The notes under the pieces: model-generated
Seen by the model: only the letters and a program-made list of their open reading frames with translations
What the model was told of the DNA's origin: nothing
Database searches by the model: none
Translations under genes and position numbers: made by a program
In this document: positions 16,892 to 26,225 of the stretch, one piece after another
Layout of the letters: each line of letters begins with the position of its first letter
How positions within the stretch are numbered: the stretch's first letter is position 1
Assembly: GCF_902806695.1 (NCBI RefSeq)
Contig: NZ_CADCXN010000065.1
Location: forward strand, 1 to 39,044
Source of the DNA: Candidatus Methylobacter favarea
GTDB taxonomy: Bacteria > Pseudomonadota > Gammaproteobacteria > Methylococcales > Methylomonadaceae
Direction of reading: 5' to 3'
DNA length: 39,044 bases

Positions 16892-18388
16892 TCAGGCAAA
16901 CTCCAGTTTAAAGCCGGCAGATTTAAGATAGTCAGCTTCCTGAATCAAATCGGCATGCGTCAGCGGCGACTGGGCCAGCCATTGGTCCGGAAACTGTAAT
17001 TGAATGCTGGATTTAACTATCTGTATTTTAAAGTCAGGCAGGTCATGGTCATGGCGATTACGGCGCAGCAATACGGCCAGACGCAAAATGATGGTTAAAT
17101 AGGGCGCCACGATATTCCACGGCGAGGGTAAATCGGTAAAACGTGAGGCAGAAAATTTCCGCCTGTGGGTCTTTACAATAGCCGCCAATACGATTTGATC
17201 CTGCCTGGAAAAACCGGCCAGATCTCCATTCTCGATAATATAGGCGCCGTGCTTGTGATACTGGTTGTGGGCAATATCATGGCCGATCTCGTGCAGGTCC
17301 GCCGCCCAGTTTAAAAATTGCGCTATGGTTTCGATGGGCAGACAACTATCCCTGATTAACTGGTTCAGCATATAGTTGATGGTCCGCCGGATGCGCAAGG
17401 CGTGCTTCTTATCAATATGATAACGATCGGCCAGCGCCTGCACGGTCGCGGAACGAATATCATGATCATACAAGCGGCCCAATAAATCCAGAACCAGCCC
17501 TTCCCTGAGCGCGCCTTCGGAAACAGTCATTTGTTCAATGCCAAGGCTTTTGAAGGAGGCATAGACAATAGCCAGACCGCCTGGAAATACCGGCAAACGT
17601 TCCGGATCAAGTTCCGGCAGATCAAGTTCATTAATATGACTGCACTGGTTAAGGTGCGCGATAAGTTGCTCCAGACCTTCCCGGGTTATGCCGTTGTTAC
17701 TCCAGTTTTTAGCTTGCAGGACTTTGTCAATGGCACGCAGACTGCCTGATGAGCCGATGGCCTCCTGCCAGTTGTTGCGCTGAAATGCGGTCTGGAAAGG
17801 CTCCAGTTGCTGTTCGGCAAACAGGGTTGCCCGGAAGAATGCGCTCCTGGAAAGTTTGCCGTCTTTAAAAAAGGTATTGCTAACCGATACGCAGCCCATG
17901 GGCAGACTTTCTTTTATAGTCGGCGTATCGTGGGTGCCAATAATATATTCGGTGCTGCCTCCGCCTATATCCATGACAAAGCGCAATTCGGCATTGCTGC
18001 CCAGGCTGTGCGCTACGCCCAGATAGATCAGGCGGGCCTCTTCTATGCCGGAAATAATATCAATAGGATGGTTTAGGGCTTTTTCAGCCTTGGCCAGAAA
18101 CTGATAGGAATTTTTAGCGATACGCAGGGTATTGGTGCCGACAATGCGGACGCTTTCGGGCGGAAAATTGCGAATTCTCTGGCCGAATCGTTCCAGACAT
18201 TCCAAAGCCCGGTGCTGGGCGCCGGCGTCAAGATAATTCCTTTTGTCCAGTCCGGACGCCAGCCTGACCATTTCCTTAAGCCGGTCTATGGTTTGCAGTT
18301 TGCCATCATTCAGATTGCAGACAATCATATGAAAACTGTTAGAACCCAGGTCTACAGCCGCCACGATTTCGGGTGTTTTTTTTTGCAC
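16892..18388 (-). CDS. ppx: Exopolyphosphatase (Ppx/GppA family)
   Basis: Releases phosphate from inorganic polyphosphate chains; GppA relatives also hydrolyse pppGpp. 498 residues. The ASKHA-fold phosphatase domain shows AAVDLGSNSFHMIV (about 11-24), RIVGTNTLRIAKN, the catalytic Glu region SGIEEARLIYLGV, and DIGGGSTEYIIG. The C-terminal HD-like domain has HEIGHDIAHNQYHKHGAYII. The GTG start at 18388 is followed at once by a run of nine A in the coding strand, a site prone to slippage. It is the first gene of a pair with the anchored protein downstream. Phosphate or stringent-response control is likely from the family, but no Pho box was recognised. Confidence 0.95.
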   Translation of the reverse strand: MQKKTPEIVAAVDLGSNSFHMIVCNLNDGKLQTIDRLKEMVRLASGLDKRNYLDAGAQHRALECLERFGQRIRNFPPESVRIVGTNTLRIAKNSYQFLAKAEKALNHPIDIISGIEEARLIYLGVAHSLGSNAELRFVMDIGGGSTEYIIGTHDTPTIKESLPMGCVSVSNTFFKDGKLSRSAFFRATLFAEQQLEPFQTAFQRNNWQEAIGSSGSLRAIDKVLQAKNWSNNGITREGLEQLIAHLNQCSHINELDLPELDPERLPVFPGGLAIVYASFKSLGIEQMTVSEGALREGLVLDLLGRLYDHDIRSATVQALADRYHIDKKHALRIRRTINYMLNQLIRDSCLPIETIAQFLNWAADLHEIGHDIAHNQYHKHGAYIIENGDLAGFSRQDQIVLAAIVKTHRRKFSASRFTDLPSPWNIVAPYLTIILRLAVLLRRNRHDHDLPDFKIQIVKSSIQLQFPDQWLAQSPLTHADLIQEADYLKSAGFKLEFA

Positions 18389-18528
18389 GGGCTTATCCAG
18401 TTTTGTCTACGAGCCTTTTCTATATCTGATAAAATGATACGGTTTTAGCCATCCATTTGAGCTTTTTTTAATGGCAGCTGTGCCTAATTTAACTTATTTA
18501 AAGCTTTCCGTTAAGTGTTTGTTTTACT

Positions 18529-19458
18529 ATGAATGCATTATCCCTTCGCCAGCTCAGAAAAACTTATAATAATGGCTTTGAGGCCCTGAAAGGCATTGAT
18601 CTGGAAGTTGAAGCAGGCGATTTTTTCGCCCTGCTAGGCCCTAACGGGGCGGGTAAATCAACCGCTATCGGCATTATCAGTTCGCTGGTCAACGCCAGCA
18701 GCGGCTCGGTCAGTATCTTCGGCCATGATTTGAAAACAGATCGGGCCAGAGCCAAAAGCTGTATCGGCCTGGTTCCGCAGGAAATCAATTTCAATCAGTT
18801 TGAAACGGTCAAAAATATTGTGCTTAATCAGGCCGGTTATTATGGCGCGCCGCGTAAACTCGCCCGGCAAAGAACTGAAATTTGCCTTAAGCAAATGGAT
18901 TTATGGGATAAGCGCGATATGGTTTCCCGCCGACTGTCAGGCGGCATGAAGCGCCGGGTAATGATTGCGCGCGCCCTCGTGCATGCGCCCAGGCTGCTGA
19001 TTCTTGATGAGCCGACAGCCGGGGTCGATATAGAAATCCGCCGCTCCATGTGGAAAATGATGCGGGAGATTAACGGGCAAGGCACCACCATTATTTTGAC
19101 CACCCATTATCTGGAAGAAGCGGAAAGCCTGTGCCGTAATATTGCCATTATCAATCATGGGCGGATTGTTGAAAACTCTGATATGGCCAGTCTTCTGTCC
19201 CGGCTTACCATTGATCATTTTGTGCTCTATCTGGCTCAGCCTGTTAGTGTTATGCCCAAGCTTGAGGGCTATCAGATTGAACGGGTAGATAACAAGATTG
19301 TTAATGTTTCCGTGCCGAAAGAAACAGGACTTAATGACTTATTCAGCCAGTTAAGCGCGCATAATATCAAAGTCCTCAGCCTGAAGAACAGGAGCAACCG
19401 GCTGGAGCAGCTGTTTATGGACTTGATAGAGTCAAAACCGGCCGGGGATAAGCCATGA
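18529..19458 (+). CDS. yadG: ABC transporter ATP-binding protein (YadG-type)
   Basis: Cytosolic ATPase of an ABC-2 exporter. 309 residues: Walker A GPNGAGKS (37-44), Q-loop VPQEINFN, signature LSGGMKRR (136-143), Walker B LLILDEPTAGVD (156-167) and H-loop LTTHYLEEAE, followed by a C-terminal arm of about 80 residues. It overlaps the permease gene by four bases, so the two form one complex. The pair is closest to E. coli YadG/YadH, whose substrate is unknown. It lies upstream of the copper oxidase gene on the same strand, which is suggestive but not proof of a shared role. Confidence 0.93.
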   Translation: MNALSLRQLRKTYNNGFEALKGIDLEVEAGDFFALLGPNGAGKSTAIGIISSLVNASSGSVSIFGHDLKTDRARAKSCIGLVPQEINFNQFETVKNIVLNQAGYYGAPRKLARQRTEICLKQMDLWDKRDMVSRRLSGGMKRRVMIARALVHAPRLLILDEPTAGVDIEIRRSMWKMMREINGQGTTIILTTHYLEEAESLCRNIAIINHGRIVENSDMASLLSRLTIDHFVLYLAQPVSVMPKLEGYQIERVDNKIVNVSVPKETGLNDLFSQLSAHNIKVLSLKNRSNRLEQLFMDLIESKPAGDKP

Positions 19459-20219
19459 ATTATTGGATTGCTTTCAGAACGATTGTCATAAAGGAAACCT
19501 ATCGTTTCATCCGGATCTGGCCGCAAACCTTATTGCCGCCGGCCATTACCACCGCCCTGTATTTCCTGATTTTCGGCAAATTGATCGGCGCCCGGATAGG
19601 GACGATCCATGGCGCAAGTTATATGGATTATATTGTGCCGGGCGTTATTTTAATGTCCGTCATCAGCCATGCCTATTCGAATGTCGTTTCTTCCTTTTAT
19701 TCGACTAAATTTCAGCGCAACATAGAAGAATTGCTGGTCGCGCCGGTGCCAAACTGGGTAATTCTGGGCGGCTATGTGAGCGGAGGCATTTTCCGCGGCT
19801 TGCTGGTAGGTCTGGTGGTGGCGCTGATATCATTGCTGTTTGCCGATATTGTGGTTAGAAATGCCGTGATTGCTATTGCCATAGCGATGCTGACCGCGAC
19901 CGTATTCTCGCTGGCGGGCTTTATTAATGCAGTGCTCGCCGAGAGTTTCGACGATATTTCCATTATCCCGAACTTTGTTTTAACGCCTTTAAGTTATCTG
20001 GGCGGCGTTTTCTATTCGGTCGGGATGCTGCCTGGCATCTGGCAGACCATATCGCTGGCAAACCCCATCCTGTATATGATCAACGCCTTCCGCTACGGAT
20101 TTATAGGCGTCACTGATGTCGACATACAGTTTGCTTTTCTGATTACGGGCGGGTTTATTATTGTCCTGACCGGGCTTAGTCTGGTTATGCTGCACAAGGG
20201 CGTCGGAATCAAGAATTAA
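19455..20219 (+). CDS. yadH: ABC-2 transporter permease (YadH-type)
   Basis: Integral inner-membrane partner of the preceding ATPase. 254 residues with about six membrane spans: an amphipathic start (IKETYRFIRIWPQTLLPPAI), MDYIVPGVILMSVISHAY, FQRNIEELLVAPVPNWVILG, and the conserved late stretch LTPLSYLGGVFYSVGMLP. These strings closely follow YadH as I remember it. The start codon overlaps the ATPase stop (ATGA type). The next gene begins 12 bases after its stop, so readthrough into copA is likely. The transported substrate is unknown. Confidence 0.93.
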   Translation: MNYWIAFRTIVIKETYRFIRIWPQTLLPPAITTALYFLIFGKLIGARIGTIHGASYMDYIVPGVILMSVISHAYSNVVSSFYSTKFQRNIEELLVAPVPNWVILGGYVSGGIFRGLLVGLVVALISLLFADIVVRNAVIAIAIAMLTATVFSLAGFINAVLAESFDDISIIPNFVLTPLSYLGGVFYSVGMLPGIWQTISLANPILYMINAFRYGFIGVTDVDIQFAFLITGGFIIVLTGLSLVMLHKGVGIKN

Positions 20220-20230
20220 AAGATAAAAAG

Positions 20231-21970
20231 GTGAAGCCTATTTTCAGATCATACTGCCTGTTACCGAACATTTCCCGCCGAAGGTTCCTTGAGAGATTGC
20301 TTGCCGGCGGTATTCTTCTGGGTTTCCGCCCGTGGCTTAAAGCGCCTCAAGCAAAGGAAAGAACACAGCCGGCCGCGGTGCTGACCGGCCCGAAATTTAA
20401 TCTCACGATAGCGTCAACCCCGGTCAACTTTACCGGGGCGCCGCGCCTGGCGACTACCGTCAATGGTTCGATTCCGGCGCCTACCCTGCGCTGGCGCGAG
20501 GGCGATACGGTCACGGTCCGGGTTAGCAACCGCCTAGACGAGGCAAGCTCGATTCACTGGCACGGTATACTTCCGCCTTATCAAATGGACGGCGTGCCGG
20601 GCATCAGCTTTAAAGGCATCGCGCCGGGAGAAACTTTCACCTATCGCTTCAAGGTACAACAATCAGGCACTTACTGGTATCACTCCCATTCCGGCATGCA
20701 GGAACAGACCGGACTGTACGGGGCCATCATCGTTGAGCCTGCTGAAGCTGAGCCGATAAAAGCGGACCGCGATTATATCATCATGCTGTCTGACTGGACG
20801 GACGAAGACCCGATGAGCATTTTTGCCAAGCTCAAAAAGCAAAGCGACTATTACAATTTCAATCAGCTCACGGCGCTGGATTTTTTTCAGGATGCAGGCG
20901 CCGGGGGATTTGCCTCAGCCATAAGGAAGCGGCACATGTGGAATCAGATGCGCATGAATATGACTGATCTGGCCGATATTTCCGCCTATACCTATACCTA
21001 CCTCATGAACGGAACCACCCCGGCCGGTAACTGGACGGGGCTGTTCCGGCCCGGCGAGAAGGTACGATTGCGCTTTATTAACGCCGGCGCCCAGACCTTC
21101 TTCGACATACGCATACCGGGACTCAAAATGACCGTGGTCCAGGCCGATGGACAAAATGTCGAGCCGGTTGCGGTGGATGAGTTTAGAATCGGGCTGTCCG
21201 AGACCTATGATGTCATTGTGACGCCGGATGACAGAGCCTATACTGTCTTTGCCCAGGCTATGGACCGCACCGGTTACGCCTGCGGCACCTTGGCGACCCG
21301 CCACGGTTTGTCGGCAGAAATTCCCCGCCTGGATAAACCCGAACGGCTGACCATGGAGGACATGATGGGTGACATGAATGGGGACGGTAAACATACTCAT
21401 GTTATGGATCACAGCGCTCATGGCGGAACGCACTCAAGCCGCGGCGCAATCCGGGCGCACCATGCCCGAACCGAATTCGGCGCCGGCGTCGACATGCGTG
21501 TGGACATGCCGCGCACCAATCTCGACGATCCTGGTGTGGGTTTGCGAAATAATGGCCGCCGCGTACTCACTTATGCCGACCTGCACACCATCGGAGGATC
21601 GCTTGACCTTAGGGAAGCCGGGCGCGAAATCGAGCTTCATCTTACCGGCAATATGAAACGCTACAGCTGGTCATTCGACGGTGTCGAGTTCGGCAAATCC
21701 ACACCGGTGCATTTTCGCCATGGCGAACGGCTGCGCGTGATCCTGGTCAATGATACGATGATGACCCATCCCATCCATCTGCACGGCATGTGGAGCGAAC
21801 TTGAAAGCCCGGACGGGCGCTTTCAGGCGCGCAAGCACACCATTAACATACAACCTGCTCAGCGGGTAAGTTTTCTCGTCACTGCCGATGCCCCGGGGCG
21901 CTGGGCCTGGCATTGCCATCTGTTCTACCACATGCATGCAGGAATGATGCGCCAGGTAGTCGTGGACTGA
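20231..21970 (+). CDS. copA: Copper-resistance multicopper oxidase (CopA family)
   Basis: Periplasmic Cu(I)-oxidising multicopper oxidase, 579 residues, exported folded by Tat: SRRRFLERLLAGGILLGF (about 15-32). Four copper motifs are present: HWHG (109-112), WYHSH (149-153), HPIHLHG, and the last WHCHLFYHMHAGM (560-572). An acidic Met/His-rich linker (MEDMMGDMNGDGKHTHVMDH) lies in the middle, as in CopA/PcoA, and probably binds extra copper. GTG start with a weak ribosome-binding site, 12 bases after the permease. copB follows four bases after the stop. The copper P-type ATPase is further down. No CopRS genes or cop box are seen in the window. Confidence 0.95.
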   Translation: MKPIFRSYCLLPNISRRRFLERLLAGGILLGFRPWLKAPQAKERTQPAAVLTGPKFNLTIASTPVNFTGAPRLATTVNGSIPAPTLRWREGDTVTVRVSNRLDEASSIHWHGILPPYQMDGVPGISFKGIAPGETFTYRFKVQQSGTYWYHSHSGMQEQTGLYGAIIVEPAEAEPIKADRDYIIMLSDWTDEDPMSIFAKLKKQSDYYNFNQLTALDFFQDAGAGGFASAIRKRHMWNQMRMNMTDLADISAYTYTYLMNGTTPAGNWTGLFRPGEKVRLRFINAGAQTFFDIRIPGLKMTVVQADGQNVEPVAVDEFRIGLSETYDVIVTPDDRAYTVFAQAMDRTGYACGTLATRHGLSAEIPRLDKPERLTMEDMMGDMNGDGKHTHVMDHSAHGGTHSSRGAIRAHHARTEFGAGVDMRVDMPRTNLDDPGVGLRNNGRRVLTYADLHTIGGSLDLREAGREIELHLTGNMKRYSWSFDGVEFGKSTPVHFRHGERLRVILVNDTMMTHPIHLHGMWSELESPDGRFQARKHTINIQPAQRVSFLVTADAPGRWAWHCHLFYHMHAGMMRQVVVD

Positions 21971-21973
21971 ATC

Positions 21974-23149
21974 ATGAGGCAATGGCACAGGCGCTATCGA
22001 ATCACGAAGCAGGCAACGCTAACAGGCAATCCGCTAAAGTTAATCGCCGCCGTGATGGCTTTCAGTCTATCTCCCGCCTGCTCGCACGATCTGAAGCGCC
22101 TTGAAAGGGCGCAGGAGCAGGCTCTTAGCAGCCCTGCCATTGCCCCGGCGGAACACAAGGGGCATAGAGATAGAGTAAGGCCTGGCAAGAAAGCGCATAC
22201 AGCGCCGGCCATAAGCTCTGAAGAAAGGGAAACCATGCCGGCCATGGATCACAGCAAGATGAATCACAATCCTCTGCCTTCCACGGCTCAACCCCGCCAG
22301 CCAGACACAGCAGAAAACCCGGAGCCTGACAGCAGCCCCGGCAGTGCAGATTCGGAAGAAACCGGGGCAGGGAACCACGGCAATCACCACCGCCATGATG
22401 ATGCCGGCCATGGTTCCCTGCCCCGGCAAGAGATCTCGCCCCCTTCTGATGTCCGCGATCCGCACGCCTATTCTGAAGGCTATGATTTCGGACCGCTGCC
22501 GCGGCCGCACATGGGCGATGACGATAACCAGGGTTCGCTGCTGGTCGATCGGCTTGAAAGCCAGACTAAACGCAACAATACCTCCGTGACTTATGACTGG
22601 CAAGCCTGGTATGGCCCGACTTATGATCGCGCGCTCATTAGAGCCGAAGGCGAAATTGAAAGCGGGACATTTAAGAACGCACGCAACGAGTTGCTTTGGG
22701 CGCATGCTGTTACCGCTTATTGGGACACCCACTTGGGCGTGCGCTACGACAGCGGCAAGGGCACGGATCGCGGCTGGCTTGCATTCGGCGTACAAGGTCT
22801 GGCCCCATACTGGCTGTATGTGGAAGCAACCGCTTATGTCAACGAGCAAGGGCGCACTGCATTCCGCCTGGAAACAGAATATGATTTATTGCTGACGCAA
22901 AAACTCATCTTGCAGCCCCGCATCGAGCTGAATATTTATAGCCGGCGGGACGATACGCGGGATGTAAGCAGCGGCTTGTCCGACCTGGAAGCAGGTCTGC
23001 GCCTGCGTTATGAGATTGTACGGGAATTGGCGCCCTATGTCGGCTTTGAATGGAGCGGCAGGTTCGGCTCGGGGGCGGATAATATAAGGGTGGCCGGTAA
23101 GGACGCTGAAGAAACGCGGTTTGTTGCCGGCGTGCGTTTCTGGTTCTGA
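21974..23149 (+). CDS. copB: Copper-resistance protein B (outer-membrane)
   Basis: Partner of CopA in the cop/pco system. 391 residues. A basic, hydrophobic start leads to a lipoprotein-like SPACSHD, followed by a long low-complexity His/Met/Glu-rich region (22200-22430, for example MDHSKMNHN and HGNHHRHDDAGHG) likely to bind copper. The C-terminal CopB domain (about 155-391) starts near DPHAYSEGYDFGPLPRPHMG, is beta-rich (YDWQAWYGPTYDRALIRAEG, NIYSRRDDTRDVSSGLSDLE) and ends in Phe, as outer-membrane barrels do. The ATG lies four bases after the copA stop, so expression is coupled. The linker is unusually long. Confidence 0.93.
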   Translation: MRQWHRRYRITKQATLTGNPLKLIAAVMAFSLSPACSHDLKRLERAQEQALSSPAIAPAEHKGHRDRVRPGKKAHTAPAISSEERETMPAMDHSKMNHNPLPSTAQPRQPDTAENPEPDSSPGSADSEETGAGNHGNHHRHDDAGHGSLPRQEISPPSDVRDPHAYSEGYDFGPLPRPHMGDDDNQGSLLVDRLESQTKRNNTSVTYDWQAWYGPTYDRALIRAEGEIESGTFKNARNELLWAHAVTAYWDTHLGVRYDSGKGTDRGWLAFGVQGLAPYWLYVEATAYVNEQGRTAFRLETEYDLLLTQKLILQPRIELNIYSRRDDTRDVSSGLSDLEAGLRLRYEIVRELAPYVGFEWSGRFGSGADNIRVAGKDAEETRFVAGVRFWF

Positions 23150-23328
23150 ATTGCGCCTCATTTTCAGGATTTAATGGCCTTTCATACCATCGGACTGTCT
23201 TTTAATAAAAGCCCAAGGTTTTCAGCTAAAGATAACACAATTTTTTTATCTGTGATTCAATAGCATGAGTAGAGTCAAGCCCTTCAAGCCGGCAAGAAGT
23301 CGTCATTTTGAATATCAGGAGAGAACAT

Positions 23329-25581
23329 ATGTCCGCTAACCCACTACCTCACCCTGAAGCGACTTATACCTGTCCCATGCATCCTGAAGTTCGCCAGCAG
23401 CAGCCGGGCAGTTGCCCGAAATGCGGGATGGCGCTGGAGCAATTCGAAACTGCAACTCCAAAAATCCATACCGACTATGTCTGCCCGATGCATCCTGAAA
23501 TCGTTCGCAATGAGCCGGGCTCCTGCCCAAAGTGCGGCATGGCGCTGGAGCCTCGAGAGATTGCCGGGGAACAGGAGGAAAACCAGGAACTTGCCGACAT
23601 GAGCCGAAGATTCTGGATCAGCGCAGCCTTGTCGATACCGGTGTTCATTCTGGCTATGAGTCATGACCTGCTGCAATCCAGGCCTGACTTTCTCGACAGA
23701 CACAAGCTGCAATGGCTTGAATTTGCGCTAGCGACGCCCGTGGTTTTATGGGGCGGCTGGCCATTTTTTCAACGCGGCTGGGCTTCTGTGGTCAATCGCA
23801 GCCTGAATATGTTTACCTTGATCGCGCTAGGAGTCGGCGTAGCCTGGATTTACAGTCTGGCCGCTACCTTTTTGCCGAAAATTTTCCCTGCGGTAATGCG
23901 CGATGAGCAAGGCGCGGTAGCCGTTTATTTTGAAGCGGCCGCCGTTATTACCACCCTGGTTTTATTAGGCCAGGTACTGGAATTACGAGCACGAAGCCGG
24001 ACCAGCGAGGCCATTAAAATGCTGTTGGGACTGGCTCCTAAAACCGCCCGGCTTCACCATGATGACGGCAGCGAAGCCGATATCCCGCTGGAGCAGGTGA
24101 AACCCGGCGATATCTTGCGGGTGCGCCCCGGCGAAAAAGTTCCGGTCGATGGAGTCGTGCTGGAAGGCAATAGTTCAGTGGATGAATCCATGGTAACCGG
24201 CGAGCCTATTCCGGTCGAAAAAGCGGTTGATATGCCTCTGATAGGAGCAACCATTAATGGTAGCGGCAGTTTATTGATGCGCGCCGAGCGCGTAGGCAAC
24301 GATACACTTTTAGCGCAAATTGTACACATGGTCAGCGAGGCGCAACGCAGCCGCGCGCCGATTCAGAAACTGGCCGATGTGGTGGCAGGTTACTTTGTCC
24401 CCGCCGTAGTGCTGATTGCCATCATTACTTTTGCAATATGGTGGCTATGGGGGCCAGAACCCGGCCTGGCTCATGCCGTAGTGAACGCTGTGGCGGTATT
24501 GATTATCGCCTGTCCCTGCGCTTTAGGATTGGCTACCCCTATGTCTATTATGGTAGGAACAGGGCGGGGCGCCACAGCCGGCATCCTGGTTAAAAATGCC
24601 GAGGCGCTGGAAACTATGGAAAAGGTAGATACCTTAGTGGTTGATAAAACCGGAACATTAACGGAAGGAAAGCCCAAACTCATCACAGTAGAGACCGCCG
24701 CAGGCTTCATTGACCAGGATGTGCTGCGTTTTGCCGCAAGCCTGGAACGCGCCAGTGAACATCCGCTTGCCGCCGCGATTGTCAAAAGGGTGGAAGAACA
24801 GGGCTTGACGCTGATGCAGGTTGATAATTTTCAGGCGCTTACCGGCCGAGGCGTCAGCGGGAATGTCCACGGTCACCAGATTGCGTTGGGCAATGCGCAG
24901 TTAATGGCTGAATCAGGCATTGATTCAGGCTTGTTGACAGACCGCATAGAAACGCTGAGCAAACAGGGCCAAACAGTCATGATCATAGCCATTGACGGCA
25001 AAGCGGCCGGTCTGCTGGGGGTGGCCGATCCGGTTAAGAAAACCACCGCAAAAGCCCTGTCAGAATTACAAAAAGAACAGATTAAAGTAGTAATGCTGAC
25101 GGGCGACAGGCGCGCGACTGCCGAGTTTGTTGCGCAAAGCCTGGGCATTGACCAGGTTTATGCGGACATCCTGCCTGATCAGAAATCCGAAATTGTTAAA
25201 CAGTTGCAGGCTGAAGGAAGAGTAGTCGCGATGGCCGGTGATGGTATTAATGATGCGCCGGCCCTGGCTCAGGCCCAGATTGGCATTGCCATGGGCACAG
25301 GCGCTGATATAGCCATGGAAAGCGCGGGCGTCACCTTGATAAAAGGGGATTTATCAGGAATAACGAAAGCCCGTCATTTAAGCCGGTCCACGATGCGTAA
25401 TATTCGCCAGAACCTGTTTTTTGCGTTTATTTATAATAGCCTCGGCATACCTGTTGCCGCCGGTGTGCTGTACCCGTTTTTCGGACTTTTGCTGTCGCCA
25501 ATGATTGCAGCGGCAGCCATGAGTTTCAGTTCGGTTTCGGTTATCGCCAATGCTTTACGGCTAAGGCGGGTCTCCTTGTAA
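23329..25581 (+). CDS. Copper-translocating P1B-type ATPase
   Basis: Exports Cu(I) (perhaps Ag(I)) from cytosol to periplasm. 750 residues from the ATG at 23329, which has AGGAG about eight bases upstream; an upstream TTG frame adds seven. Instead of HMA domains the N-terminus carries two heavy-metal-binding repeats CPMHPE...CPKCGMALE (about 14-37 and 51-74). Later motifs: TGE-type VTGEP, CPC in [11 protein letters not shown] (395-397), phosphorylation Asp-439 in [31 protein letters not shown] (637-644), and the copper-type YN and MSFSS in the last spans. It lies 179 bases after copB, perhaps with its own promoter. A CueR-type operator was not convincing. Confidence 0.95.
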   Translation: MSANPLPHPEATYTCPMHPEVRQQQPGSCPKCGMALEQFETATPKIHTDYVCPMHPEIVRNEPGSCPKCGMALEPREIAGEQEENQELADMSRRFWISAALSIPVFILAMSHDLLQSRPDFLDRHKLQWLEFALATPVVLWGGWPFFQRGWASVVNRSLNMFTLIALGVGVAWIYSLAATFLPKIFPAVMRDEQGAVAVYFEAAAVITTLVLLGQVLELRARSRTSEAIKMLLGLAPKTARLHHDDGSEADIPLEQVKPGDILRVRPGEKVPVDGVVLEGNSSVDESMVTGEPIPVEKAVDMPLIGATINGSGSLLMRAERVGNDTLLAQIVHMVSEAQRSRAPIQKLADVVAGYFVPAVVLIAIITFAIWWLWGPEPGLAHAVVNAVAVLIIACPCALGLATPMSIMVGTGRGATAGILVKNAEALETMEKVDTLVVDKTGTLTEGKPKLITVETAAGFIDQDVLRFAASLERASEHPLAAAIVKRVEEQGLTLMQVDNFQALTGRGVSGNVHGHQIALGNAQLMAESGIDSGLLTDRIETLSKQGQTVMIIAIDGKAAGLLGVADPVKKTTAKALSELQKEQIKVVMLTGDRRATAEFVAQSLGIDQVYADILPDQKSEIVKQLQAEGRVVAMAGDGINDAPALAQAQIGIAMGTGADIAMESAGVTLIKGDLSGITKARHLSRSTMRNIRQNLFFAFIYNSLGIPVAAGVLYPFFGLLLSPMIAAAAMSFSSVSVIANALRLRRVSL

Positions 25582-25634
25582 AGGCATTTTAAAAATCAAA
25601 CAACAGATACATCGGCTTGCTCTGGCTTATGCGA

Positions 25635-26225
25635 TTATCTTTCGAGAAAATTCCGCAACAGATCATGCCCGTGTTCAGTCAAAATCGATTCGGGATGAAA
25701 CTGCACGCCTTCAATAGCTAGCTGCCTATGGCGCACACCCATAATCTCATCGAGTTTGCCCGCTTCATCCTGTGTCCAGGCAGTTATTTCCAGGCACTCA
25801 GGCAAAGTGGCCTGATCAATCACCAGGGAATGATAGCGGGTAGCGGTAAAAGGATTGGCAAGCCCCTTGAATACGCCTTGTTCATGATGGTAAATCAGCG
25901 AGGTTTTACCGTGCATGATGCGTTTGGCATGCACTATATTGCCGCCCATGGCATAGCCTATGCTTTGATGCCCGAGGCAGACGCCCAGAATAGGATAGCG
26001 GCCGGATAATTTAACGATAGCGTCAACTGACACACCGGCTTCTTTGGGCGTGCAGGGACCGGGGGAAATAACAATCTTGTCCGGAGCCAGTTGTTTTATA
26101 TCTTCCACAGTCACCTGGTCATTGCGCACCACCGTAACATCGGCGCCTAATTCACCAAGATACTGCACCAGATTATAGGTAAACGAGTCATAGTTATCGA
26201 TCATCACGACTTTAATCGCGCTCAT
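25635..26225 (-). CDS. trpG: Anthranilate synthase component II (glutamine amidotransferase)
   Basis: Supplies ammonia from glutamine to TrpE in tryptophan synthesis. 196 residues, class I amidotransferase: [23 protein letters not shown], catalytic Cys-83 in GVCLGHQS, and His-177/Glu-179 in VQFHPES. The ATG overlaps the trpE stop (ATGA), giving translational coupling. In many proteobacteria this subunit also serves 4-amino-4-deoxychorismate synthase (PabA role). It ends convergent with the copper ATPase. trpD and trpC do not follow within the window. Confidence 0.96.
   Translation of the reverse strand: MSAIKVVMIDNYDSFTYNLVQYLGELGADVTVVRNDQVTVEDIKQLAPDKIVISPGPCTPKEAGVSVDAIVKLSGRYPILGVCLGHQSIGYAMGGNIVHAKRIMHGKTSLIYHHEQGVFKGLANPFTATRYHSLVIDQATLPECLEITAWTQDEAGKLDEIMGVRHRQLAIEGVQFHPESILTEHGHDLLRNFLER

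Noticed and set aside
20915-21433. Minus-strand frame of 172 residues inside copA
   Set aside because: Antisense to conserved multicopper oxidase sequence; composition follows from the codons of copA.
22067-22849. Long minus-strand frame (260 residues) opposite copB
   Set aside because: It mirrors the well-supported copB frame, has no ribosome-binding site and no family pattern. A shadow ORF.
23150-23328. CueR/MerR-type operator before the copper ATPase
   Set aside because: A CTTGACTCTACTCATGC string is present on the minus strand only, pointing away from the ATPase, and lacks a proper dyad and -10.
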